Part shown: in pieces, positions 18,085 to 27,379 of the stretch
Position numbering within the stretch: the stretch's first letter is position 1
Layout: every line of letters starts with the position of its first letter
NCBI RefSeq assembly: GCF_033095865.1
Contig: NZ_AP019365.1
Coordinates: forward strand, 4,499,501-4,563,500
Length of the DNA stretch: 64,000 nucleotides
Direction of reading: 5' to 3'
From: Pseudomonas sp. KU43P
GTDB taxonomy: Bacteria > Pseudomonadota > Gammaproteobacteria > Pseudomonadales > Pseudomonadaceae
Program-made: the position numbers and the translations under genes
Notes under the pieces: model-generated
Told to the model about the DNA's origin: nothing
What the model saw: only the letters and a program-made list of their open reading frames with translations
Databases searched by the model: none

Positions 18085-18292
18085 CGTTGGCAGTATCAGG
18101 CCGGTCTCCGGGCTTGTGAGCGGGCCTTGGCCCAGGCCTGCGCGCCTTCCCGGATGCTGGCATCCAGTGGCCCTGCGCGGCCTTCTACTCACCTACCGTT
18201 GCGGGGGCAGCGCCGGATTCGCGCCTTGCTGGCGCCCACCGGCTTCCCAGTTTCACCCTGCCCAGACTGGGCTGGCAGGGCACCTGAAACAC
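18085..18292 (-). ncRNA. cobalamin (B12) riboswitch
   Basis: On the minus strand the leader of cobO shows, in order, the GTTTCAGGTGCC start (18279-18290), a GGGTGAAACTGGGAAGCCGGTG core, AATCCGGCGCTGCCCCCGC, and the B12 box AGCCCGGAGACCGGCC (18099-18114; consensus AGCCAGGAGACCTGCC). A perfect 7-bp hairpin GCATCAC/GTGATGC follows and may belong to the expression platform. It should shut down the ten cobalamin genes when adenosylcobalamin is plentiful. Confidence 0.95.
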
Positions 18293-18382
18293 GCCGCGAA
18301 GGTTAGAGGGTTGCACCGGGAGCGTCAATCGACGCGGGGCGAATTGGCGTTGCGCCCACTCACCCCGCGCGCTTACGGCACG

Positions 18383-18487
18383 CTATTCGGGAAAGAAGCG
18401 CTCGACCAGTGCCGGCGTCCTGGAGCGTGCGCGGTAGTGTTCGCCGTAGACCTGCTCCAGCTTGTCGATACTCGCTCTCGCATCAGT
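18383..18487 (-). pseudogene. in-frame remnant of a second toxin C-terminal tail
   Basis: Directly after the TGA of the toxin gene, the same frame runs on for 34 codons to a TAG. Its last part ends LVERFFPE, against LVARFFP at the true toxin end, with matching Y..AR spacing upstream (YGEHYRARSR against FDRAQYLARV). It therefore looks like a relic of a related toxin's 3' end, as left by C-terminal exchange or duplication in polymorphic toxins. Readthrough of the TGA is possible but unproven. Confidence 0.5.
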
Positions 18488-21034
18488 TCAAGGGAAAAAA
18501 CGCGCTACCAGCTTCTCGCTCTGCACACGCGCCAGGTATTGCGCCCGGTCGAACAGCTCACCGGTACGCAGGTCATAGACGGGGCCGGTTGCAGGTTTGC
18601 TGGTCTGGCTGAGCGACACATGGACAAAACGGAAGTCGTCACCCTCGACCTGCACGAGCTTGTCGATGCGAAAGTAATGCCCGGGCTGGAACAGCGTCTC
18701 GGCTTCATCGGATGTCACCGACAACGGCGCGATAGGCGTGCCACCCATGTAGCTCCCGGCCGGCAGCTCGAACACCACCGAGGTGTCATCGAACACGCCC
18801 TCCCGGCCGAGGGCCGATGCCTGGTCCTTGTTTGCCGCGAACTCCCGGATGATGTAGGGGTTCTCGGTGAAAGATGACATGTCCGTGTTGACCAGCACGT
18901 CGCCAACCTTCAGCGTCTGATTGCGAAAGTGCGCGCCGCTGGTGCCGCGCCCGCCGTAGCCGCCACGGTAGAGCGCCACCTCATTGCCCTCCGGCAGCTC
19001 GTCGAGCGTATCGGCCAGCAATAGCAGATAGTCGTCGTCATCCATGAAACCGATAACGCGCTCGCCCCGGCGCAGCAGTGAATTGGCCTGGGTCCCCTCC
19101 TCGGTGTAGAGCCTGACGACATGGCATTTGTAATCACCTTCGTGCCGGTAGATATAGGCCCGTTTGCCGTCTTCATCGACATACTCGAATGAGTTCTCGT
19201 CCAGGAGAGCTTCTTGCTCATCCGGCAGAACAGGAAATTCCGCACCGTCCAGCAGCGCGCATTGTCGTTCCAGTGCATGGTTGGACAATGACTGTTTGCG
19301 TACCGGATCGGTGTTCATGTATTCGTCCCAGAACGGCGAACGCTCGGTGCTCATCACCGCACCGGGCTCGGGTGGAGTGCCACCTTTGAGCCCAAGAGGC
19401 TCGAGCAACTCCCAGTCGCCACCAGCCCCCAGCCGAACCGGGCGCAGCGGGGCGAAGGCGAACGGGTTATCGGGCGGCACGATCAGCCAGCAGGAAAGTT
19501 CGGTGCTGTAGCGCACCCGGTAGGGCATGCCTTGGAGGTCAATCCAACAGGCGCCTTGGGTGTCGACCCTGATTCCCTGGAGCGCTCCACTGCCCGGCTG
19601 CATGGCATCGAGCACCACATTGGCCTGGACCGGCTGCAATTCCGGCATCGCCTCGGTGGAGGCCTGCCACTGCTGCAGCGGCGCCTCAAGCTCATGGAAC
19701 GGTGTGCGGTAGGCCAATAGCGCGAAGCTCGATTGGAAGGCCAGATCCACCATGTTCAGCGCAGCGAAGAGCGAATCCAGCATGGCTTCGCGCAGAGCTG
19801 CCTTGCGCCGCCCGGCACTGGTCGCCCGCACCGCCTCGTCGATATCCAGGCCGACCCGCGCCAGGCTAGCCCCCAGCACCAGCAGCGACACAGGCCAGCC
19901 GAGCGGTATCATGGGGCTGAACACTTTGAGGAACGCACCCAGGTAACCTTTGAACATGGCCTTGCGTAGATCGGCGTTGTCCACCAGTGTCGCGGCATCC
20001 TGCTGCATCTGGCGCTTCGAGATGTCCGCGAAATGCTCGAACACGTCTCCACGGACGGAGTATCGCAGAGGTTTCAGCAATGCCAGGGCAGCATGGCCGT
20101 TGGCGCTTTGGGCCACCTGGTGCAACAGGGTGCGCATTTGCTCCTGTTCGCTTGATTCCGCCGTGGCGGCTGTAACGTAGGGCGCAAGGCCTTGCGGGTG
20201 TTGCAGATCATCGCGCAGCCATTGCCCCAACGCTTCGACCGAACTGAATCCACGCATAGCATCGTCAGCCCATGGCCTGTAGAGCACGGCACGGCCATCG
20301 CTGGCGCCTAGCACATACATAAATGCGGCTTGCTGCTCTCGCCACGCCAGCCGTCTCACTCTTAGCGTATTGGCACCACTCCCTTGGCGCAGCAGGTCAA
20401 GCGTCGGCAAGCACTCAGGCGCTCGAAGTTCGGCGCACACCATGGTCCGCAGCCCTGTTGCATCGGCCTGGGTGATATACCCGGCCTGCAGGGCTTTGGC
20501 ACACTGGCCCAGCCAGTTGACCTTGGCGACCACACGAAAATCATCGCCGCGAGCTTCCCAGAAGGCATTGACCTTGCTGCGGTAGACCGCGGAAAAATCC
20601 AATGCCCAGAAGTCCTGCTGCACATCGCGAGCAAGCATGGGCACTTCGTTGTGCTCGTCATAGAAGGCCGCCTTCGGCCCCTGTCGATAGAAGCCCCCGT
20701 AAACATCCAGCTCGTCGCTGGCGACCTGAAAACCCAGGTCGAAACGGCTCAGCATCAGTTCGGGCAAGCGCATCGACTTGCCTGGCGGCCCGCTGTGCTG
20801 CCAGCCATTGAAACTACGGTTGCTGCTAGCGCCCCCATTGAACTGATGCCACCAGACCTGCTGCGGGTCCCAATGCCGCCGAGTATGTTTGAACAGAATC
20901 TGGCGGGCCTGGTCGAGCGCCAAGGTGTACGGGTCCGGGTACGCGTCCAGTACCTGATCCACCAGCTGGGCAAGCGGGCGTCCGGCCTTGAGCATTTGTA
21001 GCGTGCGCTGCATGAGCAGGTTGTAGTCGTTCAT
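18488..21034 (-). CDS. toxin-like protein: dermonecrotic-toxin-like (DUF6543-type) region plus C-terminal ADP-ribosyltransferase
   Basis: 848 residues. Residues ~1-450 resemble the dermonecrotic-toxin / DUF6543 region of large Pseudomonas toxins, with a hydrophobic stretch at ~363-395 (FLKVFSPMIPLGW onward) that could insert in membrane. The C-terminal ~190 residues carry an R-S-E class mono-ADP-ribosyltransferase signature: R690 in ALYRGG, the S720-S721-F-T strand motif, and E777-A-E779 as the ExE loop. No signal peptide or secretion gene adjoins it. The ATG at 21034 follows AGGAAC. The target, probably an arginine-bearing host protein, is inference. It is flanked by core genes and followed by a relic tail, which fits an accessory gene. 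Confidence 0.72.
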   Translation of the reverse strand: MNDYNLLMQRTLQMLKAGRPLAQLVDQVLDAYPDPYTLALDQARQILFKHTRRHWDPQQVWWHQFNGGASSNRSFNGWQHSGPPGKSMRLPELMLSRFDLGFQVASDELDVYGGFYRQGPKAAFYDEHNEVPMLARDVQQDFWALDFSAVYRSKVNAFWEARGDDFRVVAKVNWLGQCAKALQAGYITQADATGLRTMVCAELRAPECLPTLDLLRQGSGANTLRVRRLAWREQQAAFMYVLGASDGRAVLYRPWADDAMRGFSSVEALGQWLRDDLQHPQGLAPYVTAATAESSEQEQMRTLLHQVAQSANGHAALALLKPLRYSVRGDVFEHFADISKRQMQQDAATLVDNADLRKAMFKGYLGAFLKVFSPMIPLGWPVSLLVLGASLARVGLDIDEAVRATSAGRRKAALREAMLDSLFAALNMVDLAFQSSFALLAYRTPFHELEAPLQQWQASTEAMPELQPVQANVVLDAMQPGSGALQGIRVDTQGACWIDLQGMPYRVRYSTELSCWLIVPPDNPFAFAPLRPVRLGAGGDWELLEPLGLKGGTPPEPGAVMSTERSPFWDEYMNTDPVRKQSLSNHALERQCALLDGAEFPVLPDEQEALLDENSFEYVDEDGKRAYIYRHEGDYKCHVVRLYTEEGTQANSLLRRGERVIGFMDDDDYLLLLADTLDELPEGNEVALYRGGYGGRGTSGAHFRNQTLKVGDVLVNTDMSSFTENPYIIREFAANKDQASALGREGVFDDTSVVFELPAGSYMGGTPIAPLSVTSDEAETLFQPGHYFRIDKLVQVEGDDFRFVHVSLSQTSKPATGPVYDLRTGELFDRAQYLARVQSEKLVARFFP

Positions 21035-21182
21035 GATCGTTCCTGGGTGTTTTGAGGAACGGCCATGATCGCGATGCCAACGGCTGCCAGGTGGTACAGG
21101 GATATGCCTGGGTTCTGGCCTGAACCTCCTTCGTGGATTGGGTTCACAATACTCAAGGACCATTGCCGGAGGCCTGCGCACT

Positions 21183-22499
21183 ATGAACCGCAAAGGGGTT
21201 GTCCTACCGTGGGTATTGGGCGCCTGCCTTGCAGGTTGTGGCGACACCGCCCACCTGGAGGTCATCGATGGCACAGGCCCTGCCCCGCAGTTGCCGCCAC
21301 CCGCCAGCTCACTGATCCCCACCGTGAACATCGCCCCTGCCACAGGCTGGGCGCAAGGCGGTAAACCCATCGCCGCCAAAGGCACTCAGGTAATGCCCTT
21401 TGCCACAGGCCTGGATCACCCGCGCTGGCTCTATGTGCTGCCCAATGGCGATGTCCTGGTGGCCGAAACCAACGCCCCGCCCAAGCCGGAGGATGGCAAG
21501 GGCATCCGTGGCTGGGCCATGGGCATGGCGATGAAGCGTGCAGGTGCCGCCGTGCCCAGCCCCAATCGCATCACCCTGCTGCGCGATGCCGACCACGACG
21601 GTGTTGCGGAAATACGCAGCACCTTCATCGAGGGCCTCAATTCGCCGTTCGGCATGGTGCTGGTGGGCAAGGACTTCTATGTCGCCGATACCGACCAGTT
21701 GCTGCGCTTTCACTACGAATCAGGCGCGATGCAGATTCGCGAACAGGGCCATAAGGTCGTCGATTTGCCAGGGGGGCCACTCAATCACCACTGGACCAAG
21801 AACGTGATCGCCAACCCCGCCGGCAACAAGCTGTACGTCACCGTGGGGTCGAACAGCAATGTGGGTGAAAACGGCATGGACCAGGAGCAGGGCCGCGCAG
21901 CGATCTGGGAAGTGGACCCGGCCAGCGGCCAGCACCGGATCTATGCCTCAGGGCTGCGCAACCCCAACGGTTTGGCCTGGGAACCCCACAGCGGCGCGTT
22001 GTGGACGGCCGTCAACGAGCGCGACGAGATCGGCAGCGACCTGGTCCCCGACTACATCACCTCGGTCAGGGACGGTGGTTTCTATGGCTGGCCCTATAGC
22101 TACTACGGGCAGCACGTGGACGAACGCGTAACACCTCAGAACCCGCAGAAAGTCGCTCAGGCGCTGGTGCCAGACTATGCAGTTGGCCCGCACACCGCGT
22201 CGCTGGGGTTGATGTTCACCGAGCAAGGCGCTCTGCCAGCGCCCTTCCAGCATGGTGCGATCATAGGCCAGCACGGTTCGTGGAACCGCAAGCCGCACAG
22301 TGGCTACAAGGTGATCTTCGTGCCATTCGATGACAGCGGCAAGCCAACGGGCAAACCCGTGGACTTGCTCACCGGTTTTCTCGATGAGCAAGGCAACGCC
22401 AAGGGGCGCCCGGTGGGCGTAGCCAGCGATCAGCACGGCGCCGTGCTGGTGGCCGATGATGTGGGGAATGTGGTGTGGCGAGTGAGCAAGGCGCGGTAG
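21183..22499 (+). CDS. PQQ-dependent sugar dehydrogenase-like lipoprotein (sorbosone dehydrogenase family)
   Basis: 438 residues, six-bladed beta-propeller of the soluble glucose/sorbosone dehydrogenase type. A lipoprotein signal ends with the lipobox LAGC (Cys at ~19). Blades show [43 protein letters not shown] and [10 protein letters not shown], the recurring family pattern. It should sit in the periplasm, anchored to the membrane, oxidising an unknown sugar or alcohol with PQQ. The alternative start at 21138 would mask the lipoprotein signal. It is divergent from the toxin gene with a 148-base gap. Confidence 0.85.
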   Translation: MNRKGVVLPWVLGACLAGCGDTAHLEVIDGTGPAPQLPPPASSLIPTVNIAPATGWAQGGKPIAAKGTQVMPFATGLDHPRWLYVLPNGDVLVAETNAPPKPEDGKGIRGWAMGMAMKRAGAAVPSPNRITLLRDADHDGVAEIRSTFIEGLNSPFGMVLVGKDFYVADTDQLLRFHYESGAMQIREQGHKVVDLPGGPLNHHWTKNVIANPAGNKLYVTVGSNSNVGENGMDQEQGRAAIWEVDPASGQHRIYASGLRNPNGLAWEPHSGALWTAVNERDEIGSDLVPDYITSVRDGGFYGWPYSYYGQHVDERVTPQNPQKVAQALVPDYAVGPHTASLGLMFTEQGALPAPFQHGAIIGQHGSWNRKPHSGYKVIFVPFDDSGKPTGKPVDLLTGFLDEQGNAKGRPVGVASDQHGAVLVADDVGNVVWRVSKAR

Positions 22500-22530
22500 C
22501 GGCCCGCCGCGCCTTCAGTCTGCCCAGCGG

Positions 22531-23064
22531 TCAGGGGTTCTGAGCCAGGTGTTCAGGCGGCAGTACACGCTTGGCTTGCAAGTAGGCCTTGGCCCAGTAG
22601 CTGTTGGACAGGTAGTCCAGGCGTACCGTGCCGCCAGCCGACGGCGCATGCACGAAACGCCCCTCGCCCACGTAGATGCCGGCATGGCTGACCTGCGAGC
22701 CACCGCTGGTGGCGAAGAACACCAGGTCACCGGATTGCAGCGCATTGACGGCCACGGTCGGTGCGCGCATGACGATCATCTCGCGGGTAGAGCGCGGCAG
22801 GCTGATGCCGGCGGCATCACGGTAGACGTAACCGATCAGGCCACTGCAATCGAAACCTGAATCCGGGGTATTACCGCCCCAGCGATAAGGCGTGCCTACC
22901 AGGCCGATCGCGCGGATCAGGACATCGTCGGCAACCGGCGAAGCCGTGGTCGAGGCGTAGGAGGTTTGTGGCTGAACCACAGGGGCCGGTGCGGGCGCAC
23001 GGCTGGAACAGGCGGCCAGCAATGCCACCAGAGAAAAGAATGCGAAACGCGCCATTATCGCCAT
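22531..23064 (-). CDS. NlpC/P60-family peptidoglycan endopeptidase lipoprotein
   Basis: 177 residues. Lipoprotein signal with Cys near residue 19 (LLAACSS), a short Pro/Ala-rich linker, and an NlpC/P60 domain from ~50. The catalytic Cys is in FDCSGLIGY, the His in SHAGIYVG and the third polar residue in RFVHAPS. It should cut peptide bonds in peptidoglycan stems from the outer membrane. It is a paralogue of the next gene, same strand, 135 bases apart. An alternative ATG at 23054 also keeps the signal. Confidence 0.88.
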   Translation of the reverse strand: MAIMARFAFFSLVALLAACSSRAPAPAPVVQPQTSYASTTASPVADDVLIRAIGLVGTPYRWGGNTPDSGFDCSGLIGYVYRDAAGISLPRSTREMIVMRAPTVAVNALQSGDLVFFATSGGSQVSHAGIYVGEGRFVHAPSAGGTVRLDYLSNSYWAKAYLQAKRVLPPEHLAQNP

Positions 23065-23199
23065 GGCCAGAACATCCTGTCTGAGACCGTACGGCCGCAG
23101 CCGAAAGAGTTGAGAATTTAGATTAGACGCTTTCTGTAAACGCGCACGGCGGCGAGCTTTTCAAGCATCGCCGCCGTGGCAGGATATAGCATTTTGATA

Positions 23200-23835
23200 T
23201 CAGTTGCGCGCGATATTGCTGGTCGGCGCCATGGCCAAGGCACGCTTGGCTTCGATGAAGGTCTTGCTCCAGTAGCGGTCACCGAGGCTGTCGATGCGCA
23301 CGCCACCGCTGCGGCGGCTGCTGGAATGAATGAACTGGTTGTCACCCAGGTAGATGCCAGCATGGCTGACACGGCCACGACCGTTGGTGCTGAAGAACAG
23401 CAGGTCACCTGGCTTGAGCTTGTTGCGGGCTACCTTGGGCGCGTCGACGTTGATCATTTCGCGGGTCGAACGCGGCAGGTTCATACCGGCCTCTTCGCGG
23501 AACAGGTAGCCGATGAAACCACTGCAATCAAAGCCAGCCTCGGTGGTGCCGCCAAAGCGGTAGCGGGTGCCGATCAACGACATGCCGCGCTCGAGGATAC
23601 TGTCGGCCAGAACCGGCAGTTGGTATGGCTTGCTGCTGGAGAAGGCCTCCAGGTCATCTTCGGTAGCCTGCTCTTCTTCACCGAACACCGACGAAGGGGA
23701 AGCCTTGGCCTTGATCGCCATCTGGCTGGCGACTGGGGTGTGATCCTGGGGCTGGGAAACCGGGCCTTGGGCCGCGCAGCCAATCAACAGGGTCACGAGT
23801 GCGAGTGGCACGAGGGGTGCGAAGCGCTTGAGCAT
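23200..23835 (-). CDS. NlpC/P60-family peptidoglycan endopeptidase lipoprotein
   Basis: 211 residues. Lipoprotein signal (LLIGCAAQ), a longer acidic linker (EEEQATEDD), then the NlpC/P60 domain with Cys in FDCSGFIGY, His in SHAGIYLG and polar residue in FIHSSS. It is similar to E. coli MepS/Spr and to its neighbour at 22531. The ATG at 23835 is chosen; the GTG six bases upstream would add two residues. The two genes probably arose by duplication. Confidence 0.88.
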   Translation of the reverse strand: MLKRFAPLVPLALVTLLIGCAAQGPVSQPQDHTPVASQMAIKAKASPSSVFGEEEQATEDDLEAFSSSKPYQLPVLADSILERGMSLIGTRYRFGGTTEAGFDCSGFIGYLFREEAGMNLPRSTREMINVDAPKVARNKLKPGDLLFFSTNGRGRVSHAGIYLGDNQFIHSSSRRSGGVRIDSLGDRYWSKTFIEAKRALAMAPTSNIARN

Positions 23836-23962
23836 GGGCACGACCGTGTCTGTAATCCTTTAGAAGGGGGAAACTATGCCTTCTATCGGGACCATTTGCA
23901 AATTTTATCGAAAAAGATGTGACTTTTTCGTTTTGCCACTCAAAGCCCAGTAAACACGGGGC

Positions 23963-24670
23963 TTACCAGCCGAGCGTTTCCTTCAGGAACGGGATCGTCA
24001 GCTTGCGTTGTGCTTGCAAGGAAGCCTGATCAAGGCGCTCGAGCAGGTCGAACAGCGCGCTCATGCTGCGGGTGCCGCGGGTGAGGATGAAATGGCCGAC
24101 CTCATCGGTCAGGTGCAGGCCACGGCGCGAGGCACGCAGCTGCAGGGCGCGCAGCTTGTCTTCATCGGACAGCCCACGCATCTGGAATACCAGCGCCAGG
24201 GTCAGGCGCGACTTGAGGTCAGGCAGCTTGATCGGCAGTTCACGCGGCGAGGCTGAGGCCGCCAGCAACAGGCGCCGGCCGCTGTCGCGCAGGCGGTTGA
24301 ACAGGTGGAACATGGCTTCCTCCCAGTCCGCCTTGCCGGCGATTACGTGCAGGTCGTCGATGCACACCAGTTCGTACTGCGCCAAGTAGTCGAGCAGTTC
24401 CACGCCACGGTCGAGCAGTTGTGCCAGCGGCAGGTACACGGCGGGTTCGCCGCGCTGCTGGAACCGGTGGGTGGCGGCCTGCAACAGGTGGCTGCGGCCG
24501 ACCCCCTGCTTGCCCCACAGGTAGATGAGGCTTTCGGTCCAGCCGGCGTCGGCTTCGCAAAGCCGCTCGACATAGCCCAATGCCGCGGCATTGGCGCCCG
24601 GGTAGTAGTTGATGAAGGTGGCGTCATCGCGCAGACGCACACCCAAGGGCAACTGGATCGGTGGTTTCAT
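23963..24670 (-). CDS. hda: DnaA regulatory inactivator Hda
   Basis: 235 residues. A clamp-binding motif QLPLG at residues 6-10 precedes an AAA+ core homologous to DnaA domain III, with Walker A WGKQGVGRSH (the final Lys-Thr replaced by Arg-Ser, as in other pseudomonad Hda) and Walker B LVCIDDLH. With the DNA-loaded beta clamp it stimulates hydrolysis of DnaA-ATP, limiting initiation. It is upstream of the NlpC genes and 152 bases after perM start on the same strand. Confidence 0.93.
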   Translation of the reverse strand: MKPPIQLPLGVRLRDDATFINYYPGANAAALGYVERLCEADAGWTESLIYLWGKQGVGRSHLLQAATHRFQQRGEPAVYLPLAQLLDRGVELLDYLAQYELVCIDDLHVIAGKADWEEAMFHLFNRLRDSGRRLLLAASASPRELPIKLPDLKSRLTLALVFQMRGLSDEDKLRALQLRASRRGLHLTDEVGHFILTRGTRSMSALFDLLERLDQASLQAQRKLTIPFLKETLGW

Positions 24671-24822
24671 GCTGGCGGGCGGTCGGGAGGACCACAGGGG
24701 GCCTTAAATGAACGGTGTGCAAAGTCTATACCCGCAATGCGGGTGGGCACAATCGCGCAGGCACATAGCACAAGCAAAATCAACGAGTTGCGCTGCATGA
24801 GGCTGCTCTGCAGCCCCCGCTG

Positions 24823-25896
24823 TCACAACTCAGGGTCGATATCCCCGGCATACATGTCCGACTCTTTGTACAGGTCATGCACATGCCGCAGCAGCACCAT
24901 GATCACCGCCGCCACCGGCAACGCCAGCAACACGCCGGTAAACCCGAACAGCTCACCGCCGGCGAGGATGGCGAAGATCACCGCCACCGGATGCAGGCCG
25001 ATTCGGTCGCCCACCAGCAGCGGCGTCAGCACCATGCCTTCCAGCGCCTGCCCGACCATGAACACTGCAACGATGCCCAGCATCGGGTACAGATCGCCGC
25101 CAAACTGAAACAGCCCGGCGACCAGCGCCGCGCCGATACCGATGATGAAGCCCATGTATGGCACGATGGCGGCCAGGCCGGCGAGCATGCCGATCAGCAA
25201 CCCAAGTTCCAGCCCCACCAGCATCAGGCCGGCGGAATAGATAACCCCCAGGGCCAGCATCACCATCAATTGACCACGCACGAACGCTCCCAGTACTTCG
25301 TGACATTCGCCAGCCAGGCCCACCACCTGCGACTCACGCTGTCGCGGCAGCAGGCTGCGCAGCTTGGCCATCATCACATCCCAGTCGCGCAGCAGGTAGA
25401 AGCCCACCACCGGGATCAGCACCAGGTTGGCCAGCCAGGCCATCAGCGCCAGGCTCGATGCGGTGGCCTGGGACAGTACGACGCCGACGATGTCGGTGGT
25501 CTGACCCATGTGCTCGCCGATGGCGGCCTTGATCTTGTCGAATTTCCAGAAGCCGTCAGCCAGGCCCAGACGATGCTGCACCCACGGCAGCGCCACATGC
25601 TGCAGCCAGTCGAGCATCTGCGGCGCCAGTTCATAGAGGCGCAGCAACTGCTTGGCCAACATGGGCACCAGCACCAGCAGCAAGGCCAGCAAGATGAGGG
25701 TGAAGAGGCTGAACACCACCACCACGCCCCAGGTGCGTGAAAGCCCCAGACGCTCAAGGCGGTCGACCAGTGGGTCGGCCAGGTAGGCCAGCAGGATGCC
25801 TATGAGAAACGGCGAAAGAATGTTGTGCAGGCTGTAGAGGAGCACGGCAATCAGCAGGGCCGCGCCCAACCAGATCCAACGACGGCTATCGAGCAT
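24823..25896 (-). CDS. AI-2E family transporter / PerM permease
   Basis: 357 residues with seven to eight hydrophobic helices and the central soluble loop typical of PerM/YdgG proteins. The C-terminal pore-like block GEVLALPVAA-type sequence (GELFGFTGVLLALPVAAVI) is characteristic. Function in the inner membrane is not settled for this family (exporter of small molecules or sodium). The ATG at 25896 follows AAGGAG at 8 bases; the GTG at 25905 would overlap that site and is rejected. Confidence 0.9.
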   Translation of the reverse strand: MLDSRRWIWLGAALLIAVLLYSLHNILSPFLIGILLAYLADPLVDRLERLGLSRTWGVVVVFSLFTLILLALLLVLVPMLAKQLLRLYELAPQMLDWLQHVALPWVQHRLGLADGFWKFDKIKAAIGEHMGQTTDIVGVVLSQATASSLALMAWLANLVLIPVVGFYLLRDWDVMMAKLRSLLPRQRESQVVGLAGECHEVLGAFVRGQLMVMLALGVIYSAGLMLVGLELGLLIGMLAGLAAIVPYMGFIIGIGAALVAGLFQFGGDLYPMLGIVAVFMVGQALEGMVLTPLLVGDRIGLHPVAVIFAILAGGELFGFTGVLLALPVAAVIMVLLRHVHDLYKESDMYAGDIDPEL

Positions 25897-25908
25897 GTTC
25901 GTCACTCC

Positions 25909-26976
25909 TTACCAGCGGAAGCTCAAGCCGTCGAACGGCTTGGCTACGGGCGGGGTGGCGGCGGGCTGGCCCGTCGATGGGGCAGTACCGGGGGCCGGAG
26001 TCGCCGCCGTGGTGGGTGCCTGCTCGGCCGGTACTTCCTGCAGCTTGGCCAGGCCGAGCTGGGCGCGCAGTTGTTCGCGATCGGCAGTGACGTCATAGGT
26101 CAGGGTCTTGCCATCGGCCAATTTCAGGCGCGGGCCGTAGGGTTCAAGTACGCGGCCGAGTTCGGCATAACGCTGCAGGTTCATGCCCTGCACCTGCAGC
26201 TGCAACTGACTGCTGGCGCCTGGGCGGGTCACGTAGCGCGGCGCCAAGCGGGTGCTCACGGCCAGCATGACGGCGTCGGCCAGAGCGGCCTGGTCGGCGC
26301 CTTCGGCATTACCCTGCTCGTGTTGCTTGCCCAGCCAAAGCTGCCACTTGCCTTGCCACTTGCCGTCGGCTTCCTGGGCGTGCACCGCCAACAGGGCGTC
26401 GGCACCGTATCGCTCGGCGGCCTCGCGCAGCGGCGCGGGGTCGCTGCCTTCCAGTTGCTTGGCGTTGGCCACCAATTGCTCCTGCAGGTCGGCCAATGGC
26501 AACCGCAGCGGCAGGCCACGGTGCTGGGCGGCGCGGCGCAGGGGTTGGGCGCTGGCCTGGCCATCACCGACCAGGTTGCTGCCTTCGGCATTGTCGTTGA
26601 GCCACCAGCCGAGAATCGACGGCCGGTTGCTGCCCCACAACGCCAGGCCGGCCTTGCGCAAGGCTCGCTCAGTGCTGCCCGGGTCGAACTCGACCATGAC
26701 CGATTCCGGCGGGCCGGCGTCGGTACCGACCTGGTTGATGATTTGTCGCGGGTCTTTGCGCAGCTCGGCCAGCGCCGGGCTCTGCGCCGCCTTGGGGTCG
26801 CCGGTCAAGCGCAACACCAGGGTATCAAGCGCCTTGGCGGTGGCGGCGGTACGGGCTTCGGCGCCCTGCCCTTCGACGGCTTCACGCACCTGGTAGAGGC
26901 CGGAAACGTTTTCGGCTTGGGCGGCGAAGCTGGCAAGGGCAAGACAACCCGCTGCCAGATAGTTGAGAAGTCGCAT
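25909..26976 (-). CDS. DUF2066 domain-containing periplasmic protein
   Basis: 355 residues with a signal peptide (residues 1-21, cleavage near AAQA). The DUF2066 core (SGLYQVREAVEGQG, ALDTLVLRLTG) makes up most of the protein; the last ~50 residues before the end form a Pro/Ala/Thr-rich tail. Function unknown; it is conserved between perM and purM in Pseudomonas. The ATG at 26976 follows AGGAATCC. It ends 13 bases before perM on the same strand, so the two are likely co-transcribed. Confidence 0.88.
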   Translation of the reverse strand: MRLLNYLAAGCLALASFAAQAENVSGLYQVREAVEGQGAEARTAATAKALDTLVLRLTGDPKAAQSPALAELRKDPRQIINQVGTDAGPPESVMVEFDPGSTERALRKAGLALWGSNRPSILGWWLNDNAEGSNLVGDGQASAQPLRRAAQHRGLPLRLPLADLQEQLVANAKQLEGSDPAPLREAAERYGADALLAVHAQEADGKWQGKWQLWLGKQHEQGNAEGADQAALADAVMLAVSTRLAPRYVTRPGASSQLQLQVQGMNLQRYAELGRVLEPYGPRLKLADGKTLTYDVTADREQLRAQLGLAKLQEVPAEQAPTTAATPAPGTAPSTGQPAATPPVAKPFDGLSFRW

Positions 26977-27086
26977 GCAGGATTCCTGTCCAGATAACAC
27001 GGAGCAACGTGAGCGTAGCGCAGGGTGGGACCATTGCTGAAGGCAAAGTGCTCCCTTTACCTTATATAGGCTGCTTGCGCGATCTG

Positions 27087-27186
27087 TGTGGGAGCCGGCT
27101 TGCCGGCGATGGGGCCGGTACAGGCACAACACTGTCGCCCTGGGCAGCCTGTTCGGGCCCTATCGCCGGCAAGCCGGCTCCCACAG
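27087..27186. repeat. REP pair (BIME)
   Basis: Two inverted copies of the ~33-base REP unit (GGGAGCCGGCTTGCCGGCGAT and its complement) separated by ~32 bases, in the gap between divergent DUF2066 and purM. Each unit is an imperfect palindrome that folds into a hairpin. Confidence 0.9.
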
Positions 27187-27379
27187 GCCGCTCGGCTTTG
27201 CCATGATTTTCACCTTTTCCTGCCCTGCCCGTCGGCCTGAGGATGGCCGCTGCCCGGCAACCCTGATAAAATCGCGCGCCTTCACAGACCTCTGACGTTT
27301 CAGGCAGCCGCCGCTTCCCAGCCGGCCTTGGCCGTCACGGTCGTTTTTACGAATCCCTCCCTCTTAAAGGCCTGGATCA

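Noticed and set aside
17963..18163. N-terminal extension of cobO
   Set aside because: It would be translated from the leader after the B12 riboswitch; the family start and ribosome-binding site are at 17962.
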